From: Hymenobacter radiodurans
GTDB lineage: Bacteria; Bacteroidota; Bacteroidia; Cytophagales; Hymenobacteraceae
Direction: 5' to 3'
Length of the DNA: 64,000 bases
Assembly: GCF_004355185.1 (NCBI RefSeq)
Contig: NZ_CP037922.1
Location: 3,132,001-3,196,000 of the forward strand
Within the stretch, counting starts at the first letter, position 1. The number at the start of each line of letters is the position of its first letter. Shown here piece by piece: positions 44,034-54,311 of this stretch. Below the pieces are notes generated by a model, which saw nothing but the letters and a program-made list of their open reading frames with translations, had not been told where the DNA came from and did not search any database. Both the position numbers and the translations under genes were made by a program.

Positions 44034-46892
44034 ATGCGCTACGCTCTACTCCTTTTCGTATGCTGCTGGAGCACTGTGCTGGCCACCGCCCAGCCAACGG
44101 CCCCAACCCGGGCCGGCGGGCCTGGCCAGATTCTGGGCGGCATCGCCGATTCGGCCAGCGGCAAGCCCCTCCGGGAAGCGTCGGTGTCGCTGATGGCGGC
44201 CCGCGATTCGTCTTATATCTCTTTCACCATCACCGATGGCGACGGACGCTTTGTTCTGCGCGGCGTAACGCCCGGCCGCTACTTTCTGCTGCTCACTTTC
44301 GTTGGCTACAAAAGCAGGCTTTTGCCAGTAAGTGTAGCGGCCGCCGGAGCTACCGACGTTGGTATGCAGCGCCTGGGGGGCTTTTCTCATACGCTGGGCG
44401 AGGTGGTAGTGCAGCAGGAGCGCGCCCCGGTTTCGGTGCAGGGCGACACGGTGGCTTTCAGCGCTCGCGCTTTCCGTACCCAGCCCAATGCGGCCGTGGA
44501 AGCGTTGCTAAAGAAGCTACCCGGCGTACAGGTCGACCGCGACGGCACCATCCGCGCCCAAGGTCAGCAGGTAAATCGGGTATTGGTGGATGGTAAGCCC
44601 TTTTTTGGCGATGACCCCAAGCTGGCCACCCGCAACCTGCCCGCCAACATCATCGATCAGGTGCAGCTTTACAACCAGCGCAGCGACCAGTCGGCCTTTT
44701 CCGGCATCGACGACGGCCAGCAGGAGAAAACCATTAACCTGATTACCAAGCGCGACAAGCGCAAAGGCTACTTCGGCACCGAGTCTATCGGGGCGGGCAC
44801 CGATGAGCGCTACCGCGCGCAGCTAGGCTTGAATCGCTTTAATAATGGCCGGCAGATTTCGGCGCTGGGTCAGGCCAACAACATCAATCAACTGGGCTTC
44901 AGCAACGATGGCAGCCCCACCGCCGGCGACGTAAGCAGCGGCCCCGGCGCGGGCGGCGGCAGTAGCCTACCCGGCGGCTTTGGGGGCGTAGGCGGGCCGG
45001 GCGGCGGCCAGGTTACAATAAACATGGGCGGCCGTGGGAGCGGCAATGCACAGCCAGCCAGTAACAACCAGCCCAGCAGCATCACCGAATCGTTGGCTGG
45101 GGGGCTAAATTACCGTGATGCCTGGGGCAAGCGCGCCGAAGTGGCCACCAGCTACTTCGCCAACCGCACCACGGTGACTACCGACCAGGTAAGCCGGCGC
45201 GAAAACGTGGCCGGCCTCGACGCGGGCATCGGCGAAACCGGCCAGCCCCTAGTTACCGACCAAAGCGCTGCGGCCCGCGCCCGCACCGTAAGCCAGCGGC
45301 TGAACTTTCGGCTGGACTACCGGCTCGATACCCTTACCTCCTTTCGCTTCACGCCGGCCCTGTGGTGGCAAAATACGGATCAGCGCCAAGCTAAAGATCA
45401 GCTAACCAGCATCGGGGAGCGGCAGCTAAATACCAGCCTTAGCACCTACAATGCCTCGGCCAATACGCTCTGGGGCAACGGCAATCTGCTGCTGATGCGC
45501 CGTTTTGCCAAGGCTGGCCGCACCTTGTCGGCTAACCTCAGCGCCGTGCTGAATAACCAGGATGGGGAAGCCTTCAACCAGGCTACGAACACTTTTTTCG
45601 CTCTCGATGGCACCGGCCGCACTACCCTGCTCAACCAGCGAATAAGTCAGGACTACCCGGCCCGTACACAGGCGCTCAATCTGGCGTATGTCGAGCCGTT
45701 GAGCTTGCAGCAAAAGCTTGAGTTTAGATATAATCTGGCCAATACGCACAGCACCTCCCGGCGCGACGTGGCCGACTTCAACCCCACTACTGCCCGCTAC
45801 GATGCCGCAAATGAAATCCTTAGCAACCAGTTCAGCAGCGGTTTTCTGACAAACCGGGCGGGCCTGACTTGGCAGACGCGCCGCCTGCGCTACGGCTTCT
45901 CCCTGGGCCTCGACGCCCAACAGTCCAGCCTGCGCGTCAACAATCAAAGCGCCGATACTGCCCTCACGCGCGACTACCAGAGCTTGCTGCCCAGCGCCAT
46001 GTTTACGCTAAATGCTAGCCGTAGCCGCACGCTGCGCCTAAACTACCGCACGCGCTTGCAGGCACCCACGGCCAGTCAGCTTCAGCCCGTAGCCGACAAC
46101 ACCAACCCACTATACATCCGTCTCGGCAACCCCCAGTTGCGGCCCGAATACTACCACACCCTCACGGCTACCTTCAATCAATTCAACGCCGTGAACAACC
46201 GCAGCGTGTTTGGCTTGCTAAGCGCTAATCAGGTTCAAAATCGCATTGTGTCGGCCACCAGCTTCAGCTCGGCCGGTGTCCAAACCACGCGGCCCGTCAA
46301 CGCCGATGGCTACCGTAGCCTCAACGGGTTTCTGTCCTTGGGTCAGCGGCTGGGCTGGCACAAGCTGAATGTAAATCTGACCACTAACGGCAACTTCACC
46401 CAGGGTCAAAGCTTGGTTAATGACCAGCAAAATCAAGCTCGCAACTGGAGCCTGGGGCAAGGCCTGAGCCTCAACACGGCCTTCAACGACAAGCTCGAGC
46501 TTGGCCTTGCCGGCAACGTCACGTACCTGGACGCCCGATATTCTCTCCTGCCCCAACAAAACACTTCGTACTGGACCCAGACTCTGGAGGCCGATGTATT
46601 TTATCAGCTGCCCGGTCGCTGGGCCGTCAGCAGCGACCTTTGGCTCACGCGCTACGCGGGGCGCTCAGCTGGCTTCAACCAAGGAGTATCGCTGTGGAAC
46701 GTTGGCCTCACCCGCCAGCTCTTCAAGGACAAACAGGGTGAGTTAAAGCTGCAAGCCTACGATCTGCTCAAGCAGAACCGCAGCATCGTGCGCAACGTGA
46801 CAGACACTTATCTGGAGGACGTGCGCAGCAAAGTTCTCACGCGCTATTTCATGCTCAGCTTTACTTACAACCTGCGGCAGTTTGGGAAGTAG
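44034..46892 (+). CDS. TonB-dependent-receptor-like outer-membrane beta-barrel protein
   Basis: About 952 residues from ATG 44034 (signal peptide MRYALLLFVCCWSTVLATAQ). A carboxypeptidase-regulatory beta-sandwich (ILGGIADSASGKPLREASVSL) is followed by a plug-like domain (LLKKLPGVQVDRDGTIRAQG..NRVLVDGKPFFGDDP) and a long barrel (OMP_b-brl_3 type) ending in Phe-Gly-Lys. A Gly-rich loop lies near residues 300-335. Pairs with the GLPGLI protein just upstream. Probably a transporter or structural barrel; no SusD partner, so a carbohydrate role is not implied. Confidence 0.85.
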   Translation: MRYALLLFVCCWSTVLATAQPTAPTRAGGPGQILGGIADSASGKPLREASVSLMAARDSSYISFTITDGDGRFVLRGVTPGRYFLLLTFVGYKSRLLPVSVAAAGATDVGMQRLGGFSHTLGEVVVQQERAPVSVQGDTVAFSARAFRTQPNAAVEALLKKLPGVQVDRDGTIRAQGQQVNRVLVDGKPFFGDDPKLATRNLPANIIDQVQLYNQRSDQSAFSGIDDGQQEKTINLITKRDKRKGYFGTESIGAGTDERYRAQLGLNRFNNGRQISALGQANNINQLGFSNDGSPTAGDVSSGPGAGGGSSLPGGFGGVGGPGGGQVTINMGGRGSGNAQPASNNQPSSITESLAGGLNYRDAWGKRAEVATSYFANRTTVTTDQVSRRENVAGLDAGIGETGQPLVTDQSAAARARTVSQRLNFRLDYRLDTLTSFRFTPALWWQNTDQRQAKDQLTSIGERQLNTSLSTYNASANTLWGNGNLLLMRRFAKAGRTLSANLSAVLNNQDGEAFNQATNTFFALDGTGRTTLLNQRISQDYPARTQALNLAYVEPLSLQQKLEFRYNLANTHSTSRRDVADFNPTTARYDAANEILSNQFSSGFLTNRAGLTWQTRRLRYGFSLGLDAQQSSLRVNNQSADTALTRDYQSLLPSAMFTLNASRSRTLRLNYRTRLQAPTASQLQPVADNTNPLYIRLGNPQLRPEYYHTLTATFNQFNAVNNRSVFGLLSANQVQNRIVSATSFSSAGVQTTRPVNADGYRSLNGFLSLGQRLGWHKLNVNLTTNGNFTQGQSLVNDQQNQARNWSLGQGLSLNTAFNDKLELGLAGNVTYLDARYSLLPQQNTSYWTQTLEADVFYQLPGRWAVSSDLWLTRYAGRSAGFNQGVSLWNVGLTRQLFKDKQGELKLQAYDLLKQNRSIVRNVTDTYLEDVRSKVLTRYFMLSFTYNLRQFGK

Positions 46893-46984
46893 GGTTGTCG
46901 ATAGAGGTAGATAAAACAATGAGTGGAGTTGAGCAAAGGCAGTAACTGAATACCTTACTGCATATTTCCATTAGCCTCGCCCGT

Positions 46985-47527
46985 ATGTCGTCGTCCATTC
47001 CTATTCAACCCACGCTAGAAGACCCGCAGACGCTGCTGCTCCCCTTGCAGGCCACCGATTTTGAGGCCCTGTACGCGGCCGCTTCCGACCCAAAGGTTTG
47101 GGAGCAGCACCCCAACAAAGACCGCTGGAAACCGGAAGTCTTCCGAACGTTTTTTGAGGGTGCTATGCAGAGCCAGGGGGCTTTCAAAATCATCGACAAA
47201 GCGACCAATGAGGTGGCGGGCAGCACTCGTTTTTACGGCTATGATGAACAGGAAGACAGCATCCTGATTGGCTACACGTTCTACGCCACCCGCTACTGGG
47301 GCAAGGGGCTCAACCTGAAGGTGAAGACGATGATGCTGGACTACATCTTTCAGTTCGTGTCGCAGGTTTACTTCCATATTGGCGCGGCAAACACCCGCTC
47401 ACAAATCGCGATAAGCCGTTTAGGGGCGGAAAAGGTGGCCGAGGAGGAAGTAGCGTATTTTGGTGAGGCGCCCCAGTTAAACTTTGTTTATAGAATCGGG
47501 AAGGAACAGTGGATTGGGCGCAGCTAA
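46985..47527 (+). CDS. GNAT-family N-acetyltransferase
   Basis: 180 residues, RimJ/RimL-type GNAT: LEDPQTLLLPLQATDFEALYAA, then AGSTRFYGYDEQEDSILIGY and the acetyl-CoA segment YWGKGLNLKVKTMMLDYIF, closing with HIGAANTRSQIAISRLGAEKV. It transfers acetyl groups to an amine (protein N-terminus or small molecule). Stand-alone gene. Confidence 0.85.
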   Translation: MSSSIPIQPTLEDPQTLLLPLQATDFEALYAAASDPKVWEQHPNKDRWKPEVFRTFFEGAMQSQGAFKIIDKATNEVAGSTRFYGYDEQEDSILIGYTFYATRYWGKGLNLKVKTMMLDYIFQFVSQVYFHIGAANTRSQIAISRLGAEKVAEEEVAYFGEAPQLNFVYRIGKEQWIGRS

Positions 47528-47566
47528 TACGGCGTAACAAGCCAGGCCCGAAGGTTGCTCGCTGGG

Positions 47567-47850
47567 TTATTTGCGAAAGCGGTCGGCGGGCCGGAGCATG
47601 AAGTTGCGGGCTACATTAAACCCGAAATAGATGTCGCCATCGAAAAATTGCCCCCCAGTGCGCGGAATGAACAGCGGCTCAATCATGCCTTGGGCATTGG
47701 TAACGTGGAGCTGAAATACGTGGCCGCCCGTTTCAATATCTACGCCGGCGGCCACAGCATCACGCAGTCCGGTGGCGCGGGAGGTGGGTAAGCGAAGAAT
47801 ATTCCGCGGCAGGATGTATTCGTGAACAGCCCGAGCGCATCTGCCCCTAC
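47567..47850 (-). pseudogene. C-terminal fragment of a DUF5777-type barrel protein
   Basis: The minus strand reads LRDAVAAGVDIETGGHVFQL then HVTNAQGMIEPLFIP and GDIYFGFNVARNF before the stop. This is like the C-terminus of DUF5777 outer-membrane proteins of Bacteroidota. The recognisable part is about 95 residues; upstream the frame loses resemblance and no start or signal peptide is found, so the gene is truncated. The family call is from memory of the motif. Confidence 0.5.
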
Positions 47851-48008
47851 TCCACGAAGCTTGGGTTGCTGAGTACTAGCTACAGGCGCGGTGGCGGGCG
47901 GCTTGGCAAAAGCTGCGCATATCTGCACCTGAAGAGAGGGAAACATGCTATTTTCGTCCGTGCCAAGCCTGACTATTCAGGTCGCCGGACCTGCTGTTTT
48001 GCTGCTTT

Positions 48009-49466
48009 ATGAACTTGAAAAGATACGTTGCGCTGAGCCTGTTGAGCGCGGGCCTGCTGGCTTCCCACCCTGCTCTGCCGCCTGTGCCGGACGCCGACGT
48101 AAGCGCCGTTAAAGCCCAGGCAATAAAGGATCTGGACAACGATTACAACGACTACAAGAAAGTAGCTCAGCAAATCTGGGGCTTTGCGGAAGTGGGCTAC
48201 AAGGAAACCAAAAGCTCGGCCCTCCTCCAGAAAACCCTGCGCGACAACGGCTTTCAGGTGCAGGCCGGCGTGGCCGATATTCCAACGGCTTTTGTGGCCA
48301 CGTACGGCAGTGGCAAGCCAGTTATTGGCATACTAGCCGAGTACGATGCGTTGCCGGGTTTGTCGCAGCAGGCCAGCGCGGAGAAAAAAGCAATAGCCGG
48401 TCTCGACGCGGGCCACGGCTGCGGCCATAATCTGTTTGGCACAGCCAGCGTAGCGGCGGGCATCGAGCTAAAAAAGCTGATTAAGGAAGGTAAGTTTAAA
48501 GGTACCGTGAAGGTATTCGGCTGCCCGGCCGAGGAAGGTGGCAGTGGCAAGGTGTATTTGGTGCGGGCCGGCCTATTCCAGGGCGTAGACGCCGCTGTGC
48601 ACTGGCACCCCAGTAATCAGAACCGCTCAATGATGAGCAGCTACATTGCCAACAGCTCGGCCAAGTTTCGCTTTCATGGTATTGCCTCGCACGCCGCCGC
48701 CTCGCCCCAGCGCGGCCGCAGCGCTCTCGACGGCGTAGAGGCGATGAACAACATGGTGAACATGATGCGCGAGCACGTGCCCCAGGAAACGCGCATTCAC
48801 TACATCATTACCAACGGCGGCAAAGCACCGAACGTGGTGCCCGAATTTGCCGAAGTGTATTACTACGTGCGCCACCCCAACCGCGACGAGGTGAAGGATG
48901 CTTTTGCCCGCGTGGTGAAAGCGGCTGAAGGCGCCGCCTTGGGCACCGGCACCACCATGGACTACGAAATTATCGGCGGTACCCATGAGCTACTGCTCAA
49001 CGAAACCTTGGCGCGGGCGCTACAAGTCAACCTAGAGCGGGTGGGCGGCGTGACGTACACCCCGCAGGAAGTAGCAATTGGCAAGCAGATTCAAGCCTCG
49101 TTTGGCTTTCCGGCGCCGCCCATTGAAGAAGCAGCCAAGGTGCAGCCCTTCGCCGTTACTGATGGGGGTGGCAGCTCCGATGTAGGCGACGTGAGCTTCG
49201 CGGTGCCTACCGTAGGTCTCACGGCTGCTACCTGGATTCCGGGCACACCGGCTCACAGCTGGCAGGCGGTAGCGTGCAGCGGTCAGGAAATTGGGGCTAA
49301 AGGCATGCTGGTAGCCGCCAAAACCATGACCCTAACGGCCATCGACCTGTTTACGGATCCTGCGCTGCTCGAAAAAGCCACTGCCGAATTCAAGCAGGAC
49401 GTGGGTGGTTATGTATACAAGCCTTTGCTCGGCGATCGTAAGCCGGCCCTCAACTACCGGGATTAG
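48009..49466 (+). CDS. abgB: Exported M20 amidohydrolase, AbgB-like
   Basis: 485 residues with a signal peptide (MNLKRYVALSLLSAGLLASHP). Metal-site motifs of the M20 family are present: AEYDALPGL, GHGCGHNLFG, CPAEEGGSGK and HWHPSN. Overall it matches p-aminobenzoyl-glutamate hydrolase subunit B (AbgB), including the conserved DGGGSSDVGDVSFAVPT near the C-terminus. Family enzymes split acyl-amino-acid amides. The export signal differs from the cytoplasmic E. coli enzyme, and the A subunit is absent here. Confidence 0.85.
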   Translation: MNLKRYVALSLLSAGLLASHPALPPVPDADVSAVKAQAIKDLDNDYNDYKKVAQQIWGFAEVGYKETKSSALLQKTLRDNGFQVQAGVADIPTAFVATYGSGKPVIGILAEYDALPGLSQQASAEKKAIAGLDAGHGCGHNLFGTASVAAGIELKKLIKEGKFKGTVKVFGCPAEEGGSGKVYLVRAGLFQGVDAAVHWHPSNQNRSMMSSYIANSSAKFRFHGIASHAAASPQRGRSALDGVEAMNNMVNMMREHVPQETRIHYIITNGGKAPNVVPEFAEVYYYVRHPNRDEVKDAFARVVKAAEGAALGTGTTMDYEIIGGTHELLLNETLARALQVNLERVGGVTYTPQEVAIGKQIQASFGFPAPPIEEAAKVQPFAVTDGGGSSDVGDVSFAVPTVGLTAATWIPGTPAHSWQAVACSGQEIGAKGMLVAAKTMTLTAIDLFTDPALLEKATAEFKQDVGGYVYKPLLGDRKPALNYRD

Positions 49467-49557
49467 TTTTTAAGCCAGATTCTGCGTCTACAACAGTATC
49501 AGCTCCATCTGGGGGGCTTTTTAAGCTGATATTGGAGTAACCGCACCTAGCAAATTT

Positions 49558-49593
49558 TAGCAAACAGCCTCCTAAGTGGAGGCTGTTTGCTGT
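49558..49593. terminator. Hairpin between abgB-like gene and small gene
   Basis: AGCAAACAGCCTCC pairs with GGAGGCTGTTTGCT. It overlaps the last codons of the leftward small gene. Confidence 0.6.
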
Positions 49594-49847
49594 TCAGGAC
49601 CTGTGGGAGGAGTTGTGGTTGCGGTTTTGGTGGTAGTGCGGCGGCTCTGCGCCCAGTAGCCCAGGCCAACGGCGGCTAACAGGGCAGCTCCGCCCGCTAC
49701 TTTCTGGCCGTTGGTTAACGCGCTAAGTCCATTCTGCCGTTTTCCTTTTTCCCCGGACTTCGCCGACCCGCCAAACAAGGAAGTACTGTTCTTTTGCTTA
49801 GCAGCTTTCTTATCCTTTTTGGCGCTCTGTTTCTTGCTCTTTTTCAT
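49572..49847 (-). CDS. Small Lys-rich membrane protein A, 91 residues
   Basis: Begins MKKSKKQSAKKDKKAAKQKN, a highly basic tail of about 40 residues. One hydrophobic helix follows (KVAGGAALLAAVGLGYWA, residues about 48-65), then a Thr/Pro-rich end. No known family. Its plan is shared with the next gene to the right (49928-50317): Lys-rich tail, then a QK(V/I)xGGxxLLAA helix. Confidence 0.6.
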   Translation of the reverse strand: MKKSKKQSAKKDKKAAKQKNSTSLFGGSAKSGEKGKRQNGLSALTNGQKVAGGAALLAAVGLGYWAQSRRTTTKTATTTPPTGPEQQTAST

Positions 49848-49927
49848 ATCAGTAGCATTTAGGAGGAAGTGCGTGCATGAGTGTCACCCAAAGCTGAAAT
49901 CTGTATTCGCGGCTCCGTGGTGCAAGG

Positions 49928-50317
49928 TTATGTCGAGCTTCTAGAGTGGGACGCTGATGCGGGGAAGTGCTTCTGGCCCTTATCGGCCACCCTCCTTTTT
50001 ACAGGCTTCCTCGGTTCCTCGTCCGGCTTGGGGGGCAAAGTTTCCGGCCCAAGATCTTTATCCTTAGCCATGTCTGGTAACAGGGAAGCTAAAGGGCCGC
50101 TGGGGGAAGTAAGACCATCTAGTACCTCCTTGTGGGTCAAGTAAGTAATGGCGGCGGCGAGCAATCCTACCCCGCCAACTATTTTCTGGGTGGTACTCAG
50201 CTTGCCAATTTCCTTACTTATCCGGCGATACTTGCGGATCGATTCGGCGGCCACGTCCAGCATATCTTTTTCCAGCTTCTTAGCCTTTTTAGAGCCTTTC
50301 TTCTTGCCTTTACCCAT
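49928..50317 (-). CDS. Small Lys-rich membrane protein B, 129 residues
   Basis: MGKGKKKGSKKAKKLEKDML, a basic N-terminus, a short helix (AAESIRKYRRISKEIGKLS), then TTQKIVGGVGLLAAAITYLT and a Pro/Asp/Lys-rich tail. Unknown function; paralogous in layout to protein A, suggesting duplication. The basic tail could contact DNA or lipid, but that is inference. Confidence 0.6.
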   Translation of the reverse strand: MGKGKKKGSKKAKKLEKDMLDVAAESIRKYRRISKEIGKLSTTQKIVGGVGLLAAAITYLTHKEVLDGLTSPSGPLASLLPDMAKDKDLGPETLPPKPDEEPRKPVKRRVADKGQKHFPASASHSRSST

Positions 50318-50637
50318 AGCAGTACACGATGGTTAGAGATGACAATCAGGTTCGGGGATTCGTAGGGGCGGCTCGCTCGAATAATTGCGGGTGAAGATGT
50401 CTTCTTCATTCGCAAAGCCAGCCCGCAAGGTTGTCTTTTCCTACACTTCTTTTGCCCATCGCGGGGGGCAAATTCGTCACTGGTCGGGGGGCTTTTTTCA
50501 AACAAGGCGAGGGGTTCGTCACAGCATTTTGCTGTTCGTCACATTTTGTTTTGGGGGCAGTTACGGCCGCTTATTCTTGCTCATGATAGGCCCAGCTAGC
50601 GGGGCCAGGTGTATCAAAAACGACAACCCTACGCATC
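50318..50637. other. 320-base intergenic region
   Basis: No gene. Two TGGGGGGC-class words in the same orientation, CGGGGGGCAAATT at 50463 and CGGGGGGCTTTTTT at 50485, lie about 20 bases apart. Confidence 0.5.
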
Positions 50638-52117
50638 ATGAGAACTTCCGCCATCACCACACTCACTTCCTCTTTTAACTTATTGCAGCGCGCCCGTCCT
50701 TTTGCCTGCGGCCTCCTGCTCGTGCTGGGTATACCCACAGCGACGAGCTGCATGCGCTCGGCCACTACGCCCGTGGGGGCTCACCCCAGAGTGAAGCCAC
50801 TGTGCAGCCCATTGATATAAAACGCCTCCTGGCCGTGGCCGACTCGGCCGCGCAGGCCCAGATTACGGCCGGCCTCACGCCGGGCATGAGCGTGGGCGTA
50901 GCCCAGAATGGCCAACTGGTATTGGCCCGAGCCTATGGCAAAGCCAACGTAGAAACGGGCGTCGATGTGGGCTCCATTACTTCGTATAAGGTGGGCTCCA
51001 TCACCAAGCAGTTCACGGCGGCCATCGTAATGCGGCTGGTGGAAGCGGGCAAAATGTCGCTCACCGACCCCATCACCAACTACTTGCCCGACTACCCCAC
51101 GCAGGGCCACCACGTCACTATTCACCACCTGCTGAATCATACGTCGGGCATCAAGGCGTTTCGGGTGATGCACGAGGAAAACCGCCAGCGCTTCCGCCTC
51201 GACCTCACCTATCCCGAAATGATCGAGATGTTTGCCAAGCAGCCTTTCGAGTTCAAGCCCGGCGAGAAATACGAGTACAACAACTTTGGCTACTACTTGC
51301 TGGGCGAGATTATCAGTCGGGTGACGGGCGTCCCGTACCAAGATTATCTGGAGCGCGAATTACTGAGGCCGCTGGGCCTGAGCAATACCATGTACTGCGA
51401 GTCGAGCCGCGTGATTCCGCAGCGGGCAGCGGGCTACGAGTATGAGGGAAAAACGCTCATCAACGCCCGCTATCTGAGCATGCGCATTGGGCCCGCCGCG
51501 GGGGCCTTTCCTCAACCGTAGGCGACATGCTGCACTGGACAACTTTGCTGCACGGTGGCAAGGTGGTGTCGCCCGCTTCGCTCCGGCTCATGACTACGCC
51601 CACCGTCCTGGCCAATGGCGACACCATTGGCTACGGCTATGGCTTGCAGTTGGCGGAGTTGGGGTCGCATGAGCAGATATTTCACACGGGTGGTGCCAAT
51701 GGGTTCGTGTCGGCGCTGGCTCATTATCCCAAAAATGGGCTAACGGTGGTAGTCCTGGCCAATTCGGTGAAAGCCAATCCAGCTACCATTACCAAGGCGC
51801 TGGCGCGCACGGCCCTCGGTATACGCGTGCGCGACTTGCCCCTGACGCCCGATAATATTGCGCGCTACGCTGGCACCTACACTTATAAGTCGGGCGCCAA
51901 AACGCGGGTGCTGAAAGTGTATGAGGAAAGCGGCAAGCTGCACGCGCAGGTAACCGGCGGACCGGCTTTTCGGCTCCGCAGCCAAGGCAGCAATGTGTTT
52001 ATTCCCTCCGGCAACGACGACAATCAAATCATCTTCACGCCTTCTGCGGATCGGGCCGCAGGCCTCACCATTCGGGAAGGCCGTTGGGAAGTGACGGAGG
52101 CCAAGCGCCAGGAATAA
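50638..52117 (+). CDS. Beta-lactamase-fold serine hydrolase (two frameshifts)
   Basis: About 490 residues after repair. ATG 50638 gives a lipoprotein-like leader (CGLLLVLGIPTATSC). Class C / penicillin-binding fold motifs: S-x-x-K in GSITKQFTAAIV, Y-x-N in YNNFGYYLLGE and H-x-G in FHTGGANGF. The frame breaks at the G5 run 50775-50779 (one G restores TTPVGGSPQSEATVQP) and again at G5 51500-51504 (one G restores AAGGLSSTVGDMLHW, a family hallmark). Members act as esterases, D-peptidases or beta-lactamases. A C-terminal beta domain (RYAGTYTYKSG) is typical of the CubicO group. Confidence 0.8.
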
Positions 52118-52190
52118 AGGAGCCTCCCTCCTACTGCTCTTTGTACGACAATATCTACAGCGCTATGGGATGGTTGGGTTAGCCAAACGC

Positions 52191-52220
52191 GGTAGAGATG
52201 CAACACTCTGCGTCTCTACA
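52191..52220. repeat. GTAGAGACGC-type palindrome
   Basis: GGTAGAGATGCAACA with TCTGCGTCTCTAC; family of 22574-22675. A half unit of the CATGCCGAGC repeat lies at 52318-52330 in the same gap. Confidence 0.5.
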
Positions 52221-52399
52221 AAAAGCCCCCAGACGCAGAAAACAGAAAAGATTACCTTCATTTTAAGCCAAATAATGTACAGTTGAATGTGTGCAGGAAA
52301 CTTTCCTTTCAGACCGTCATGCCGAGCGCTTTGTCCTGCGCTCCCAGACAATAAGTCCCTTTCCCTCAAAACACTACGCCTGCCTAACGCGCCCCTCAT

Positions 52400-53976
52400 A
52401 TGACACCCACGCTAGAAGAGGCGCAGCCTCAGACAACAGACCTCCCGATGAATGATTTCACGGAGTACATCGATAAGCCCTCTACGCTTTCCAAAATTGA
52501 GTTTGGGGTCGCCACTGTCCTTCTAATTTTCTCTATCCTATTGCTCGACAGCAGCGACGCGACCGTTGCCCGCCGGTTGTTTGAGGAGGCGGGAATATCG
52601 TTCGGCTACTACGCCAATTTCTTCTACCCGCGCGTGCTCGTTTTCGTTACCGTTTACCTCGCGTTTCTGCTGGTCAATTTTGTGGTAGTGCCCCAGCTAC
52701 TTCGGCGCGAACAGGTGGCCCGCAATATCCTGCTGCTGCTGGGGGCTTATGTGGCGGCGGGGCTGGTTTTTGGCACCACTGACACCTATGCTGCCACGTA
52801 TCTTTTCCGTGAGTATCCCACGGAGCAGGACACTTACAATGCGCTGTTCCAGCAAGGATTCGGGGGGCTTTTCAGTTGCTGGTTTTTCTGGGAACGTACT
52901 CTCTGTTGAAGTACGCGGCTCTGCGCTTTATCCCAAGGCCCCTGATTATCAAGCAGGAGAACCGATCTATTGTGCGCGAAGTGGCACTGGCATTCAGCGT
53001 GTGGCTAGTGACCATATTGCTACTCATGGCGGTGGGAGCCGAAGAGCTGATCCTGTATGGGGCGATGCTTGTGCCGCTTACGGCAGCCTTCTATTTTTTC
53101 GCCTATTACTACCTCATCCCAAGAATGGTAACAAAGCAGCGGCCGGTGCGATCATACATCCTCTGGGTGCTGCTGTCCCTGCTTATATCCTTTGGGCCGG
53201 TGATGCTCCTGGTTCTGATCTTCTGCGATGATCCGGATGTAGGGGCTGGTTTTGCCTTTTTCAATGAGGGCTTTCAACTCTTTCTAACGGCTCCGCTGAC
53301 CTGGAATCTCTATAAGCGGCGTGTAAAGAGCAAGGAGCAAATTGGCGTGCTGCAAACCGAACTGGGCCAGTCGACGGCCAACCTGGATTTTTTGCGTTCC
53401 CAGATCAATCCGCACTTTCTATTCAATAGTCTGAACACCTTATACGGTACGGCCCTGCAGGAAAACAGTGAGCGCACGGCCCAGGGTATTCAGATGCTGG
53501 GCGACATGATGCGGTTTATGCTGCACGAAAACCACCAGCGCCAGATTCTGCTCACCCGGGAGGTGGAGTATATGCGCAACTACATCGAGCTACAGTCGCT
53601 CCGGACGAGCACCTCACCCAACATCAGCATCGAAACCAGCATTGAGGATGTAGTGGCCGAGAAGTGGATTGCGCCCATGCTGCTGATTCCCTTCGTGGAG
53701 AATGCCTTTAAGCACGGCATCAGTCTGAAGCGCAAATCGTGGATACGGGTGACCTTGCACTACGAAGCCGACAAGCTCTACTTTGACGTGTACAACAGCA
53801 CCCACCCCAAACAGGAGCTAGACCTAGAAAAAGACCACTCCGGCGTAGGCCTAGAGAACGTGCGGCAGCGCCTAGCCCTCCTCTACCCCGGCAAGCACGA
53901 GCTATCCATTAGGGAAACCCCACAGGAGTTTTTTGTGCATCTTACACTACAGTTAAGCGGCAGCACTCAGCAATAG
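52400..53976 (+). CDS. LytS-type membrane histidine kinase (one frameshift)
   Basis: About 525 residues after repair. Several TM helices (for example FGVATVLLIFSILLLD, VLVFVTVYLAFLLVNFVV, LAFSVWLVTILLLMAVG) are followed by a His_kinase domain with RSQINPHFLFNSLNTLYG and an ATPase with PFVENAFKHGIS and GVGLENVRQRLALLY. The frame breaks at the T4 run 52869-52872, right after a GGGGGG word; one T joins FQQGFGGLFQ to LLVFLGTYSLLKYAAL. Partner of the LytTR regulator at 54312, though separated from it by an inverted repeat. Confidence 0.85.
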
Positions 53977-54039
53977 GTAAGCAAGGGCTATAAAGTTAAA
54001 ATGCTGGAAGGCTAGAAAAAGCTAGGAAGATCTAGAATG

Positions 54040-54175
54040 CTAGTTCCCCTCCTCAGCTGAGGAGGGGCTAGGGGTGGTAGGCCGGAGCGATAGAACGATG
54101 CTAAGGCTAGTCCTAAAAACCGTTCTGACGTTTTCAACCACCCCTAGCCCCTCCTCAGCTGAGGAGGGGAACTAG
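54040..54175. repeat. 39-nt-arm inverted repeat of palindromes
   Basis: Two arms, CTAGTTCCCCTCCTCAGCTG.. at 54040-54078 and its exact reverse complement at 54137-54175, enclose a 58-base loop. Each arm contains the palindrome CCCCTCCTCAGCTGAGGAGGGG. It separates the LytS-type kinase from its LytTR regulator. Confidence 0.85.
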
Positions 54176-54311
54176 CTGTTTAACTTGCTAGCTTTAGTTT
54201 GGTGGTGCACAACATAGAATAGGCAATAACATTACAACATCTTCATGCGAGATTCTTTGGCTTCTGCTCGGCAGGACGCTCTTTTCTCTTTCCCCACCCG
54301 ACTGAATACAT

